A DNA stretch of 64,000 nucleotides from JAAYZH01 sp964479695 (GCA_964479695.1 CAYZSO010000001.1:62001-126000), one strand, 5' to 3'. Positions 33,462 to 42,421 are shown, numbered from the stretch's first letter. The notes: generated by a model not told the origin, from the letters alone. Translations and numbers: made by a program.

Positions 33462-34330
33462 GAAGGTCCATGCTCTTTATACCCGGAAACAGTGCAGCAA
33501 TGCTGCTTAATGCCGGCCAGCTGGGGGCTGATGCGGTGATTCTGGATTTGGAAGATGCTGTGTCTCCGACCGAAAAAGATTCGGCCAGAATTCTTATTCG
33601 TAATACCTTGGGAAGTTCTGTGATCCAGAATACAGAGATCATCATTCGGATCAACCAACTGGACGGAAATTTCTGGCAGGAGGATCTCGATCAGATCCTT
33701 CCTCAGGAGCCGGAGGCTATCTTGTTGCCGAAGACGAATCGGCCGGAGGATATTCACACACTGGCCTTGTACATGGCTGAAGTGGAAGCGCGCCATAAAA
33801 TCGCGAAGCCTGTGCGCATTATCGCGCTCATTGAAACGGCCACGGGAGTTGAAAATGCCTATGCGATTGCCTCTGCGGATCCTCGAATGACGGCACTTTT
33901 CCTCGGAGCCGAAGATCTGACAGCGGATTTGCGCAGCCAGAGAACGAAGGACGGAACCGAAATTTTGTACAGCCGCGGACGCGTGGTGAATGCGGCTCGT
34001 GCCGCGGGAATTGACTGTTATGACACGCCCTTTACGGATACGAATGATGAAGAGGGCGTGGTCTCTGATGCACAATTTGCGAAGCAACTTGGTTTCACAG
34101 GGAAAGCTGCGATTTCCCCTCGCCATGTGCTGGCGATCAATGAAGTGTTTAGCCCGTCTTTGGCCGAAATCCACTATGCGCAAGAAGTGATGGCGGCGAT
34201 CCGGGAGGGGCAGCGTTTGGGCAAAGGGGCGGTCTCGCTCTATGGCAAGATGATCGATGCTCCGATTGTGGCCAGGGCACAGCAAACGCTGGCAATGGCA
34301 GAAGCGTTAGGAAGGTTCCTCAATGAATAA
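33458..34330 (+). CDS. citE: Citrate lyase beta subunit (citryl-ACP lyase)
   Basis: CitE splits citryl-ACP to acetyl-ACP and oxaloacetate. From ATG 33458 (after AAAGGAGAAGG, 4-bp overlap with citD) it has 290 residues; upstream in-frame starts would lie within citD. Motifs: RRSMLFIPGNSAAML, DAVILDLEDAVSPTEKDSAR, IALIETATGVENAYAIA with the metal-binding Glu, and FLGAEDLTADL. A citramalate lyase beta subunit would look very similar. The end overlaps citF by 8 bp. Confidence 0.94.
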   Translation: MRRSMLFIPGNSAAMLLNAGQLGADAVILDLEDAVSPTEKDSARILIRNTLGSSVIQNTEIIIRINQLDGNFWQEDLDQILPQEPEAILLPKTNRPEDIHTLALYMAEVEARHKIAKPVRIIALIETATGVENAYAIASADPRMTALFLGAEDLTADLRSQRTKDGTEILYSRGRVVNAARAAGIDCYDTPFTDTNDEEGVVSDAQFAKQLGFTGKAAISPRHVLAINEVFSPSLAEIHYAQEVMAAIREGQRLGKGAVSLYGKMIDAPIVARAQQTLAMAEALGRFLNE

Positions 34331-35726
34331 ACTGGTAAAAACACTTCGTGAGGCGATCACTCTGAGTGGTGTAAAGGATGGTATGAGAATTTCCTTCCAC
34401 CACCATCTGCGCAACGGCGATTACGTCCTGAACATGGTCCTGGCTGAGCTTGCGGCTATGGGAATCATGGATCTGACGGTCAGTGCGTCGTCCGTTTTCG
34501 ACATTCAAATGCCGCTGATCGACCACATCAAGAGCGGTGTGGTGACAGGGCTTGAGGTCAGTTATATGAGCGGCGGGATCGGCAAGCATATATCTCAGGG
34601 TGTTTTGGCCAAAGCCGTAGACTTCAGGTCTCATGGCGGGCGGCCTGCTGCGATCGCGAGCGGGGAGACTTCGATCGATGTCGCGTTTATTGCCGCGCCG
34701 ACTTCCGATGCTATGGGCAACTGCAGCGGCAAATACGGGCCCTCAGCTTGTGGTTCACTGGGCTATGCGTTTGCGGATGCTATGTATGCGGACAAAGTGG
34801 TGGTCATTACCGACAATTTGGTCCCTCATCCGTTCGCCCAATTTTCGATCCCCGAAAATTACGTGGATTATGTGGTTGAAGTCGAGAAAATCGGGGATCC
34901 GAACGGTATTGTTTCCGGGACGACAAGAATTACCCGCGACCCGGTAGGGCTCATGATGGCGACGTATGCGACAAGGGTTATCCAGCACTCTGGTTTATTG
35001 AAGGATGGCTTCTCATTCCAGACCGGCGCCGGCGGTGCTTCCCTGGCCGTGGCAAAGTACTTGAAAGATCTGATGCTGGAGAAGGGGGTCAAAGGCAGTT
35101 TCGGCATGGGCGGCATCACGGCTTACCTAGTTGACATGCTGGAAGAGGGTTGTTTCGAATCTCTCGTGGACGTGCAATGTTTCGATCTGAAGGCCGTGGA
35201 ATCCATCCGCAATAACCCCCGCCATCGTGAGGTTACAGCAACGCTTTATGCCTCTCCGAGCGCGAAGAGCTCTTTGGTGGATAACTTGGATGTTGTTATT
35301 CTCGGTGCGACGGAAATCGATACAAACTTCAATGTCAACGTGCACACCGACTCCAACGGCTACATCATCGGCGGATCCGGCGGGCACAATGACACGGCCG
35401 CCGGCGCGAAACTCACCATGATCATTGCGCCTTTGACCAGAGCCAGACTGTCGATTGTGCAAGATCGCGTGACAACGATTACGACACCCGGGGATACCGT
35501 GGATGTCCTGGTCACGCAACGAGGGATTGCGGTCAACCCGAAACAAGCGGACCTTGCTGCCAGACTAAGTGAACAGGGTCTCCCGATTGTCGATATTCAT
35601 GAACTCAAGGCAGAGGCGGAGAGAATTACGGGCGTGCCGAAGAAAGTTCCGTTAGGCGACCGGATTGTCGGCAACGTCATTTACCGCGACGGTACGCTGA
35701 TCGACACGATCAAGAACGTTTTGTAA
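34323..35726 (+). CDS. citF: Citrate lyase alpha subunit (citrate:acetyl-ACP transferase)
   Basis: CitF exchanges the acetyl group on CitD for citrate. The 467 residues contain the landmark KDGMRISFHHHLRNGDYVLN, GGIGKHISQG, the GNCSGKYGPSACGSLGYA region and IGGSGGHNDTAAGAKLTMIIAPL. It is shorter at the N-terminus than the roughly 510-residue enterobacterial forms; the ATG lies inside the end of citE and no upstream start is possible without a longer overlap. Copy 34607 of the iterated 10-mer encodes VLAKA. The citDEF order and overlaps show a single complex. Confidence 0.95.
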   Translation: MNKLVKTLREAITLSGVKDGMRISFHHHLRNGDYVLNMVLAELAAMGIMDLTVSASSVFDIQMPLIDHIKSGVVTGLEVSYMSGGIGKHISQGVLAKAVDFRSHGGRPAAIASGETSIDVAFIAAPTSDAMGNCSGKYGPSACGSLGYAFADAMYADKVVVITDNLVPHPFAQFSIPENYVDYVVEVEKIGDPNGIVSGTTRITRDPVGLMMATYATRVIQHSGLLKDGFSFQTGAGGASLAVAKYLKDLMLEKGVKGSFGMGGITAYLVDMLEEGCFESLVDVQCFDLKAVESIRNNPRHREVTATLYASPSAKSSLVDNLDVVILGATEIDTNFNVNVHTDSNGYIIGGSGGHNDTAAGAKLTMIIAPLTRARLSIVQDRVTTITTPGDTVDVLVTQRGIAVNPKQADLAARLSEQGLPIVDIHELKAEAERITGVPKKVPLGDRIVGNVIYRDGTLIDTIKNVL

Positions 35727-35756
35727 AAGGACGTAATTTTTGCGGCAAGGTAGCGG

Positions 35757-35790
35757 GCGTTTTCCGGAATTTTTCGGGATTTTTCGGGAG
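35757..35790. repeat. Short tandem repeats before citC
   Basis: GTTTTCCGGAATTTTTCGGGATTTTTCGGGAGG-like units: TTTTTCGGGA occurs twice in tandem, after a related TTTTCCGGAA, and the last unit grades into the Shine-Dalgarno site of citC. Confidence 0.6.
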
Positions 35791-35803
35791 GAGATTTCAG
35801 GGC

Positions 35804-36826
35804 ATGTATTATGAGGACCAGGGTTACCCTTTTACGGGGCGGAAGAGAGCGCAAGTCGAGGCGTTTCTGCAGAAGGAAGGTCTTCTTTATGATACAGCGG
35901 TTTCCTACACTGCGAATCTTGTCGATGGGGAAGGGACGATCGTCGCGAGCGGGTCTCTGGACAAAAATATCTTAAAGTGCATCGCCGTTGCTTCGGAGCA
36001 TCAAGGGGAAGGCTTGGCCTCCCGAATCGTCAGCCGGCTGATCGCGGAGGCCTTGGCGCGGGGGATCACGAAACTTTTCCTCTTCACAAAACCTGCCAAT
36101 ATCACAATGTTCGAGGATTTGGGATTTTATTTGATCGCGACAACAGAGGAGGCCGCCTTACTGGAGAATCGGCGTGACGGGGCCTGGCGATATTTGGCTC
36201 AACTGCAGAAACCAACAGAGCCTGTGCAGAATAAAGGCTCCGTGGTCGTCAACTGCAATCCGTTCACACGTGGGCACCTCTATCTGATCGAGCAGGCGTA
36301 TGCGCAATGTGATTTCCTCTATGTTTTCGTTGTAGAGGAAGACCAGAGCTTGTTTCCCACTGAGGTGCGGCTGGATCTGGTTCGCCGGGGAATCGGCCAT
36401 TTACCGAACACCGTGGTGAATCTCACGGGCGACTACATGATTTCGCAAGCGACATTCCCCACCTACTTCCTCAAGGAGCAGTATCGTTCAGGCGAAATAT
36501 CCGCTGAACTGGATCTCACGATCTTTGCGGAGCGGATTGCGAAGCCATTAGGAATCAGCAAGCGATTTGTTGGGCAGGAACCGTACGATCCGGTGACCAG
36601 TGCCTATAATCAGCAGATGCGGGAGGTTCTGGCCAAAGCCGCCATCAACGTGCTCGAAATCCCTAGGCTCACCGAGGGTGGGGAAGCCATCAGCGCGTCA
36701 CGGGTGAGACGTTTGTTGGCAGAAGGGGATTGGGCGGCAATTAGGACTCTTGTTCCGGAAGTGACCTATGCTTTTCTGCAGAGTGCGGAAGGCCTGAAAA
36801 TCGCGGAGAAACTTGCCGATGCTTGA
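35804..36826 (+). CDS. citC: [Citrate (pro-3S)-lyase] ligase
   Basis: CitC acetylates the prosthetic group of citrate lyase with acetate and ATP, switching the enzyme on. The 340 residues have an N-terminal GNAT-like region (about 20-125; IAVASEHQGEGLASRIVSRLIAEAL) and a nucleotidyltransferase domain starting GSVVVNCNPFTRGHLYLIEQA (HxGH-type) and ending with ISASRVRRLLAEGDW, analogous to the ISSTxVR motif. GGGAGGAG upstream sets the start. The final bases overlap the next gene. Confidence 0.95.
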   Translation: MYYEDQGYPFTGRKRAQVEAFLQKEGLLYDTAVSYTANLVDGEGTIVASGSLDKNILKCIAVASEHQGEGLASRIVSRLIAEALARGITKLFLFTKPANITMFEDLGFYLIATTEEAALLENRRDGAWRYLAQLQKPTEPVQNKGSVVVNCNPFTRGHLYLIEQAYAQCDFLYVFVVEEDQSLFPTEVRLDLVRRGIGHLPNTVVNLTGDYMISQATFPTYFLKEQYRSGEISAELDLTIFAERIAKPLGISKRFVGQEPYDPVTSAYNQQMREVLAKAAINVLEIPRLTEGGEAISASRVRRLLAEGDWAAIRTLVPEVTYAFLQSAEGLKIAEKLADA

Positions 36827-38216
36827 TCTGCAGGCAATTCTGGGTACCTCTACGGTTGGCTTGACGACACTCTTGGCCGAACGGGAGCTTCGCGCTGCGA
36901 GGCAACAAGGGTTTCTCAGTAAATATTCCTCGACCCTCGTCTCTTTTACACTGAATATTCCCGGTAACCGCAAGGCCTTCCCGCTGGCCGAGAGGACTTT
37001 TCAAGAAGGCCAAAACGAGATCTTGCAACGCCTGGCTTGGGCAGACGTTCCTCTGCTTGCTCGGGAAGAATGGCGAAATCAAGCCGGTTACCATGCGCTC
37101 TTGGCCGTGGCGGCTCCCGCGGAGCAGGTGAAAGAGCTGATGATGCAAATTGAGGAGTCTTCTCCGCTTGGCAGAATTTATGATCTTGACGTGCTAACTG
37201 CAAATGGTGCGAAGCTTGAGCGCCGGACACCCAGAACTTGTTTGATTTGCGCAGAGCCGGCTTATGTTTGCGCCCGAAGCAGAAAGCACCCCCCGGAAGA
37301 AGTTATTCGGGCAGCACTTACCTTGATGGCGGATCACCTGGCGGGTCAATTGGCGGATCAGGTGGCGGAACTCTGTGTCAGAGCGCTTCTGTATGAAGTG
37401 GCGGTCACCCCGAAACCGGGCCTCGTGGACAGGCAAAATCAGGGTTCGCATCGTGATATGGACTTTTTTACGTTCAGTAGGAGTGCTGCCGGCCTTAGTG
37501 CCTATTTCGGAGAGCTGACCCTCTTAGGCATAGAGCATCAGTGGAGGGAGCCTACGGAGCTCTTCGGCTTGATCCGCTGGCCGGGGATGAAAGCCGAAGA
37601 CCACATGCTAGCGGTGACCGGAGGGGTCAATACGCATAAAGGGCTCATTTTTTCCTTCGGCATGATCGCCGCTGCCGCAGGTAAGTTGTTTGGCGAAGGG
37701 CAGCTCGTCAATTCAGATAGTCTGGCCGAAATGGCCCGGCTCATGACGGCCAATTTGCTGTCGGACTTCGCCGGGACGCCCGAAACGACAGGCGAAATCC
37801 TCTATGCCGATTATGGGATTGAGGGCATTCGAGGAGAAGTGCGCCGGGGCTTCCCCTCGGTAAGGCGTTACGGACTCCCTGTCTTACGGGACTTGTTGGA
37901 AAAAGGAATGCATCTCGATCGAGCCGGTAGCCTTACTCTTTTGAACTTGCTGGCTCATGTCACTGACACCAACATGATCAAGCGCGGGGGGGCGGCTTTG
38001 GCCGAACGAAAACGTCAAGAGATTGCGGAACTGATTGCAGAAACGGGATTGGAGAGGATCAGCCGGGAGAGGATAAACCGACTGGATGAAGAATTTCGCG
38101 CCCAAAACCTGAGTCCGGGTGGCTCAGCTGATTTACTCGCCTTAACGTTTTTGCTGCATTTTTGCGATACCGAAGAAATTGCTTCTACCCAAAGCATGCT
38201 CACAAAGGTAAAATAA
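36819..38216 (+). CDS. citG: CitX-CitG fusion: holo-citrate lyase synthase and triphosphoribosyl-dephospho-CoA synthase
   Basis: This 465-residue protein joins the two steps that make and attach the citrate lyase prosthetic group. Residues about 1-165 are CitX-like (TLLAERELRAARQQ, then GRIYDLDVL, the CitX signature). Residues about 175-450 are CitG-like (YEVAVTPKPGLVDRQNQGSHRDMDFFTFSRSA, TGGVNTHKG, and ALTFLLH near the end). The ATG at 36819 overlaps the citC stop (ATGCTTGA), so translation is coupled; a TTG six bases earlier is less likely. Separate citX and citG genes are common, and fused forms are known in some species. Confidence 0.94.
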   Translation: MLDLQAILGTSTVGLTTLLAERELRAARQQGFLSKYSSTLVSFTLNIPGNRKAFPLAERTFQEGQNEILQRLAWADVPLLAREEWRNQAGYHALLAVAAPAEQVKELMMQIEESSPLGRIYDLDVLTANGAKLERRTPRTCLICAEPAYVCARSRKHPPEEVIRAALTLMADHLAGQLADQVAELCVRALLYEVAVTPKPGLVDRQNQGSHRDMDFFTFSRSAAGLSAYFGELTLLGIEHQWREPTELFGLIRWPGMKAEDHMLAVTGGVNTHKGLIFSFGMIAAAAGKLFGEGQLVNSDSLAEMARLMTANLLSDFAGTPETTGEILYADYGIEGIRGEVRRGFPSVRRYGLPVLRDLLEKGMHLDRAGSLTLLNLLAHVTDTNMIKRGGAALAERKRQEIAELIAETGLERISRERINRLDEEFRAQNLSPGGSADLLALTFLLHFCDTEEIASTQSMLTKVK

Positions 38217-38243
38217 ACACATTAACAGCAGGAGGACGAAGCC

Positions 38244-39329
38244 ATGTTACGAGTAGGCATACTGACTTCAGGAGGAGACTGCCAGGGTCTTAACGCAGCA
38301 ATCAGAGGGGTTTCTAAGACACTTTATGAGAAAGTCCCGGATGTTGAGATCCTGGGTTATCTCGACGGGTACAAGGGACTCATGAGGGGGAACTACCGGC
38401 GGATGACGTCTTCTGACTTCTCCGGCATCTTGACACTCGGCGGAACGATTCTGGGCACATCTCGGCAGGCATATAAGGAGATGGATAACCAACTGGATCC
38501 GGACAGCAAGGAAACGAAGTATGAAGCGATGGTCCGCAATTACCGCGGGCAAGGACTCGATTGTCTGGTCGTGTTGGGTGGAAATGGTACCCATAAGACG
38601 GCCAACCGCTTGTCGGAAGATGGCTACAACGTGGTCACCTTGCCGAAGACGATCGACAATGACCTCTGGGGAACGGAAATGACCTTTGGTTTCCAGAGTG
38701 CTGTGGACATTGCGACCGATGTCATTGACGGGATTCACACAACCGCAACATCGCATGGCCGTATTTTTATCATTGAACTGATGGGTCACAAGGCCGGTTG
38801 GCTCACCCTCCATGCCGGCGTAGCGGGCGGTGCGGATATTATCTTGCTGCCGGAAATTCCTTATAACCTGAATTCGATTCAATATGCATTGCAAGAGAGA
38901 GCTCGCGACGGCAAGCGTTTTTCCATTATTGCGATGGCTGAAGGGGCGATGACTTCAGAAGAAGCCGCTATGTCTAAAAAAGAATTTCTTAAAGCCCGCT
39001 CCCAAATGGCGCATCCGTCCATCGCCTACCGCCTGGCCTCTGAACTGAATGAAAGGCTGGACCAGGAAGTGCGGGTGACTGTCCCCGGGCACTACCAAAG
39101 AGGCGGCGAACCTTGCCCTTACGACCGCGTTTTTGCCACCCGTTGCGGAACCAAAGCCGCCGAATTCATCCTGGAAGGCAAATTCGGCTACATGGTCTCC
39201 CGCGTAAACGGCGAAATGACCGGCACACCGCTCAGCGAAGTCGCCGGCAAACTCAAGACCGTTCCGAAGGATTCGGACCTGGTTCGCTCCGCACGTGGCC
39301 TCGGCATGTACTTCGGCGACGAAGACTAA
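38244..39329 (+). CDS. pfkA: 6-phosphofructokinase (G104/K124-type active site)
   Basis: This enzyme phosphorylates fructose 6-phosphate in glycolysis. The 361 residues show VGILTSGGDCQGLNAAIRG, a nucleotide-binding GGNGTHKTAN and the catalytic PKTIDNDLWGTEMTFGFQSA. In E. coli numbering it has Gly104 (as in ATP-dependent enzymes) with Lys124 (as in pyrophosphate-dependent enzymes), so the phosphoryl donor is uncertain; ATP is more likely given Gly104. GGAGGACG lies ahead of the ATG. It is 27 bp after the citrate genes with no terminator between, so read-through is possible. A 44-bp palindrome follows. Confidence 0.94.
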   Translation: MLRVGILTSGGDCQGLNAAIRGVSKTLYEKVPDVEILGYLDGYKGLMRGNYRRMTSSDFSGILTLGGTILGTSRQAYKEMDNQLDPDSKETKYEAMVRNYRGQGLDCLVVLGGNGTHKTANRLSEDGYNVVTLPKTIDNDLWGTEMTFGFQSAVDIATDVIDGIHTTATSHGRIFIIELMGHKAGWLTLHAGVAGGADIILLPEIPYNLNSIQYALQERARDGKRFSIIAMAEGAMTSEEAAMSKKEFLKARSQMAHPSIAYRLASELNERLDQEVRVTVPGHYQRGGEPCPYDRVFATRCGTKAAEFILEGKFGYMVSRVNGEMTGTPLSEVAGKLKTVPKDSDLVRSARGLGMYFGDED

Positions 39330-39336
39330 GGCTTGC

Positions 39337-39434
39337 AGTAAAGTTTGCAGGCCGTTCGGCATGCTTGGTATTTGAAAAGCACTGCATGTGAAAAGCACTA
39401 CATAAGTTTAAATTTAAACTTATGTAGTGCTTTT
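39337..39434. terminator. 44-bp perfect palindrome, bidirectional terminator
   Basis: Bases 39391-39434 form a perfect 22-bp inverted repeat with no spacer. It starts AAAAGCACTACATAAG, has AAATTT at the centre and ends with the complement TAGTGCTTTT. It ends transcripts of pfkA (+) and the transporter (-), which converge here. Direct repeats GAAAAGCACTGCATGTG/GAAAAGCACTACAT lie just upstream (39374-39404). Confidence 0.85.
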
Positions 39435-39447
39435 ACTCATTTACTCA

Positions 39448-40710
39448 TTAGTCGCCGGATCCGGCGAGAAGTTCCAACTTATCTTGCGGCAGGTCCGGAC
39501 GGTTGTCGCCGTGTTTGACTTGCGACATGGTGACGAACGCCAGTGCGACCATGATGGCCGCATAGGGGAAGAGCGTCCAATAGCCGACGAATTCCAAGAG
39601 CGCGCCGGAGATGATCGGGGTGATGATCTGGGCGGACATGGAGAAGGTGTAGTAGTAGCCGGTGTATTTGCCGGTGTCCCCATGTTGACTCAGTTCGACA
39701 ACCATAGGATACGAATTGACGTTGATGGCTGCCCAGGCGAAACCGACTAGGGCAAACATGACATAGAGGGCCGGGGTGAAGCTTGTGAAGAAGAAGCCGG
39801 TAGCAAAACAGAGAGACAAGATGACAATTCCCGCCATGATGGTTTTCTTGCGTCCGAACTTGCCGGAAATGTAGCCGATCGGAATGTAACTGACGACGGC
39901 GCCGATTGTGGCGACCAGGAGTGCGGTTGCGGCGGCGCCAAGGTCCATAGACCACATCTCTTGGGCGTATTTCGTGAAGGCGGTTGTGACGGCGTTGTAG
40001 CCCAAGAACCAGAGGGCAACGGATACCAGGATTAAGATGAGGCTTTTTTGCACTTCCGGTTGGAGTTTGGTTTCGCTTGCGGGGGCGTCTTTGGCAGGTC
40101 TTTCTTCGACGACTCGCAGTTTGTTTTCCGGAATGGTGAAGGTGACGATGAGGACCGAGACGATCATCAAGAGGGCTACGGCGATAAATAGGTAGGTGTA
40201 GTCGTTACCTTCGGGTCCTCGGGGCATGACTCTTGCCAGGACCAGGTAGTAGACTCCGCCCAAAGCCCCCATCAGGTTGATGATGGCGTTGGCTTTGGAG
40301 CGCAGAGGCGGCAAGGTGACGTCCGGCATCAGGGCTACGGCCGGGGAGCGGTACACGGCCATGGCAAGAAGTGTTGCCCCTAATGCGACGAAAAAGAGGA
40401 TTTCATTCCGCGAATTGGCCGCATAAGGAATCAAAAGCATAAAGATGACGGCAAGGAATGTCCCTACGAGAATGTAGGGGATTCTGCGTCCGAGCTTCGT
40501 ATGGGTTCTGTCGCTCAAGGCGCCGAAGAACGGAAGGAGGAACACGGCTAAAATATTATCGATCGCCATGATGCCGCCGGAAACCGTATCGCCGACGCCG
40601 AAATCATTCTTGAGAATCAGGGGGATGACACTGTCATAGAGCTGCCAGAAAGCCGAGATAGACAGAAAGGCAAACCCGACCAGGACGGTTCGACGCACAT
40701 TGAGCTTCAT
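39448..40710 (-). CDS. MFS sugar transporter (SLC45/GPH-like)
   Basis: This is a 420-residue major facilitator with about 12 membrane helices. GALSDRTHTKLGRRIPYILVG, between helices 2 and 3, matches the DRTxxxxGRRRP motif of sucrose/maltose-type (SLC45-like) and GPH transporters. YISGKFGRKKTIM marks the second half. It is 10 bp downstream of a ROK-like kinase gene on the same strand, so imported sugar is probably phosphorylated by that kinase. The substrate cannot be named; a disaccharide or hexose is likely. Confidence 0.88.
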   Translation of the reverse strand: MKLNVRRTVLVGFAFLSISAFWQLYDSVIPLILKNDFGVGDTVSGGIMAIDNILAVFLLPFFGALSDRTHTKLGRRIPYILVGTFLAVIFMLLIPYAANSRNEILFFVALGATLLAMAVYRSPAVALMPDVTLPPLRSKANAIINLMGALGGVYYLVLARVMPRGPEGNDYTYLFIAVALLMIVSVLIVTFTIPENKLRVVEERPAKDAPASETKLQPEVQKSLILILVSVALWFLGYNAVTTAFTKYAQEMWSMDLGAAATALLVATIGAVVSYIPIGYISGKFGRKKTIMAGIVILSLCFATGFFFTSFTPALYVMFALVGFAWAAINVNSYPMVVELSQHGDTGKYTGYYYTFSMSAQIITPIISGALLEFVGYWTLFPYAAIMVALAFVTMSQVKHGDNRPDLPQDKLELLAGSGD

Positions 40711-40720
40711 TTATTTCACC

Positions 40721-42103
40721 TCACTGAATATAGGGGAGAGATGCGGCGGCCATGCTTTGGCCAACTCTGCGCATGTTATCATCAGGTAACATAATGTCCA
40801 ATGTGGCAGCGATCTCGGGGTATTCTTCTTCCAGTACGTCCCTGCAGACTTCCAAAATAAGATCCCCGCCCTTGCCGGAGACGACTCGCCCCATGACGAT
40901 CACGTGGCGGATCTCGTAGAAGTCCCGGTAGTATGCGAGTTCGTGGGCGAAATACACCCCAATGGATTCGAAAATTTGCCGAGCTCTGGGGTCATCGGCT
41001 TCCATAAATTGTTGGATTTCCTTGAGCTTCTGGGCCAAGGGCAGCTCCGGATCAATTTCCAGACCCGCAACTTCGGCTAAGCGGATCGCAGCATCCTGCG
41101 AGAAGTATTTGCAGCCCACCCCCAGGTCGCCGGACCATTCATCGACGGTCGCATTTTCTTGGAGATCAACGGGGGCAAAGGCCAATTCATTGAGCCAGCC
41201 GGCGATGTGCTGATTATGATCCACGAAGCCAACCGCTTCTGATGTACCCATGGCAATCCCCATGATATTGCCTGTTTCTAAGCTCATGGCTCCGGCCAAA
41301 GCCGAAACATCCCCATCATTCGCCACGACGAGAGGTTTCCCGGGGGCAACTTCAGCGGCCGCTCGCAAATAGATATCTTCTACTGAGGCATAATTTTCGC
41401 GCGGCACCTGCAAGAAGAGGGAGGCCTCACGAGTTTTATTATCAATATAAATTCCGGCGGAAGAGACGCCGATTCCGTCAACCCGCGGCATTTTCGCAGC
41501 GGCTGTGCGGAAAGACTCCAGAATTCCCTGATAGTGATAGTCGGGATCGGCATTTACCTTCGGATACCAGATGACTTCTTCGGAATAAACGGTTTCGCCA
41601 TCGATCACGGCTGATACTTTGCGGTCACTGCCGCCGGCATCGAAACCGATGCGGCAGCCGTTGAGATGGAGCCCCACGGCCTCTGCCGATTCTTGAGACG
41701 GAGGACATGCCTCATACGGTAAAGAGATCACTTCCAACGGGTGGTCATAGACGCGGCTCATAAAATGGTAGTCAAATTGGCGAGCCCCCTCCGGGGAATA
41801 GTCAGCCTTGATCGCCGCGGCCACCCGCTCATCACCGCAAATGGAGATCTTCCAGCCGCCTCTGGACCAGAGCAGCATTTTGACCAGCTTGCCGACATAG
41901 AGAATATCGGCAGCTGCGGAGTTTTCCGTAGCACGGATCGCTGTCTTATACACGGATCTTAAGCCATTATTGCGCTCAATCGCGACTGCGAGAGGTTTAC
42001 GGGCCTCTGTAAGGTACTGATCATTCCATTTCTTGATCGGCAGGAATGATTCCTCCAGGGGAGCCTTCCTTGCCAACGTTACTTCAATTCCATTACGCCT
42101 CAT
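40721..42103 (-). CDS. ROK/hexokinase-like sugar kinase, atypical
   Basis: The 460-residue protein has an actin-like ATPase fold: GFDAGGSDRKVSAVIDG (phosphate 1, with ASP-GGSD in place of DxGGTK), VANDGDVSALAGA with the catalytic Asp of ROK enzymes, and GIAMGTSEAVGFV (phosphate 2). An additional N-terminal region of about 165 residues precedes the kinase core, which is unusual for ROK sugar kinases (about 300 residues). No zinc motif CxCGxxGC is seen. AGGAG before the ATG at 42103 supports the start. It forms an operon with the downstream MFS transporter, suggesting sugar phosphorylation after uptake. Confidence 0.8.
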   Translation of the reverse strand: MRRNGIEVTLARKAPLEESFLPIKKWNDQYLTEARKPLAVAIERNNGLRSVYKTAIRATENSAAADILYVGKLVKMLLWSRGGWKISICGDERVAAAIKADYSPEGARQFDYHFMSRVYDHPLEVISLPYEACPPSQESAEAVGLHLNGCRIGFDAGGSDRKVSAVIDGETVYSEEVIWYPKVNADPDYHYQGILESFRTAAAKMPRVDGIGVSSAGIYIDNKTREASLFLQVPRENYASVEDIYLRAAAEVAPGKPLVVANDGDVSALAGAMSLETGNIMGIAMGTSEAVGFVDHNQHIAGWLNELAFAPVDLQENATVDEWSGDLGVGCKYFSQDAAIRLAEVAGLEIDPELPLAQKLKEIQQFMEADDPRARQIFESIGVYFAHELAYYRDFYEIRHVIVMGRVVSGKGGDLILEVCRDVLEEEYPEIAATLDIMLPDDNMRRVGQSMAAASLPYIQ

Positions 42104-42190
42104 GAGTGATCTCCTAACTTAGCATGCTAGCTATCAGGATACAACAAAAAGCCTCTGAGGGGCGAGTATTTGGGTAAAAAGGTGCTGAAG

Positions 42191-42253
42191 TTTCATTTCG
42201 GGGCAATTCATTTCGGGGCAATTCATTTCAGGGGCAATTCATTTCAGGGGCAA
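42191..42253. repeat. Tandem repeat, four ~16-bp units
   Basis: The unit GGGGCAATTCATTTC(A) is repeated four times, the later copies carrying one extra A. It lies just past the tRNA-Leu terminator. Confidence 0.9.
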
Positions 42254-42289
42254 AAAGAAAACAGAGCCATCTACTAAGACGACTCTGTT
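42252..42289 (-). terminator. Terminator of tRNA-Leu
   Basis: On the minus strand the stem ACAGAG/CTCTGT is followed by TTTTCTTTTTG, immediately after the tRNA 3' end. Confidence 0.75.
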
Positions 42290-42292
42290 ACT

Positions 42293-42379
42293 TGGTGCGG
42301 TCAACAGGACTTGAACCTGCACGAGTATTACCTCATAGCGACCTCAACGCTACGTGTCTGCCAATTCCACCATGACCGC
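42293..42379 (-). tRNA. tRNA-Leu (GAG)
   Basis: An 87-nt class II tRNA on the minus strand. The acceptor GCGGTCA pairs with TGACCGC, and CCA is encoded at the 3' end. The anticodon loop TTGAGGT between TAGCG and CGCTA gives GAG (Leu). A long variable arm (TATGAGGTAATACTCG) and the T loop GGTTCAAGTCC are present. Confidence 0.97.
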
Positions 42380-42392
42380 GAGAACGTTACCT

Positions 42393-42421
42393 ATGTTAAA
42401 CCAAGATAAAAAGAAAAGCAA
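42393..42421 (-). promoter_or_regulatory. Promoter of tRNA-Leu
   Basis: On the minus strand TTGCTT (-35) and TAACAT (-10) are 17 bp apart, ending 14 bp before the tRNA 5' end. Confidence 0.65.

Noticed and set aside
33044..34285. 413-codon antisense frame over citD/citE
   Set aside because: Shadow of the strongly supported citD, citE genes; composition-driven open frame.
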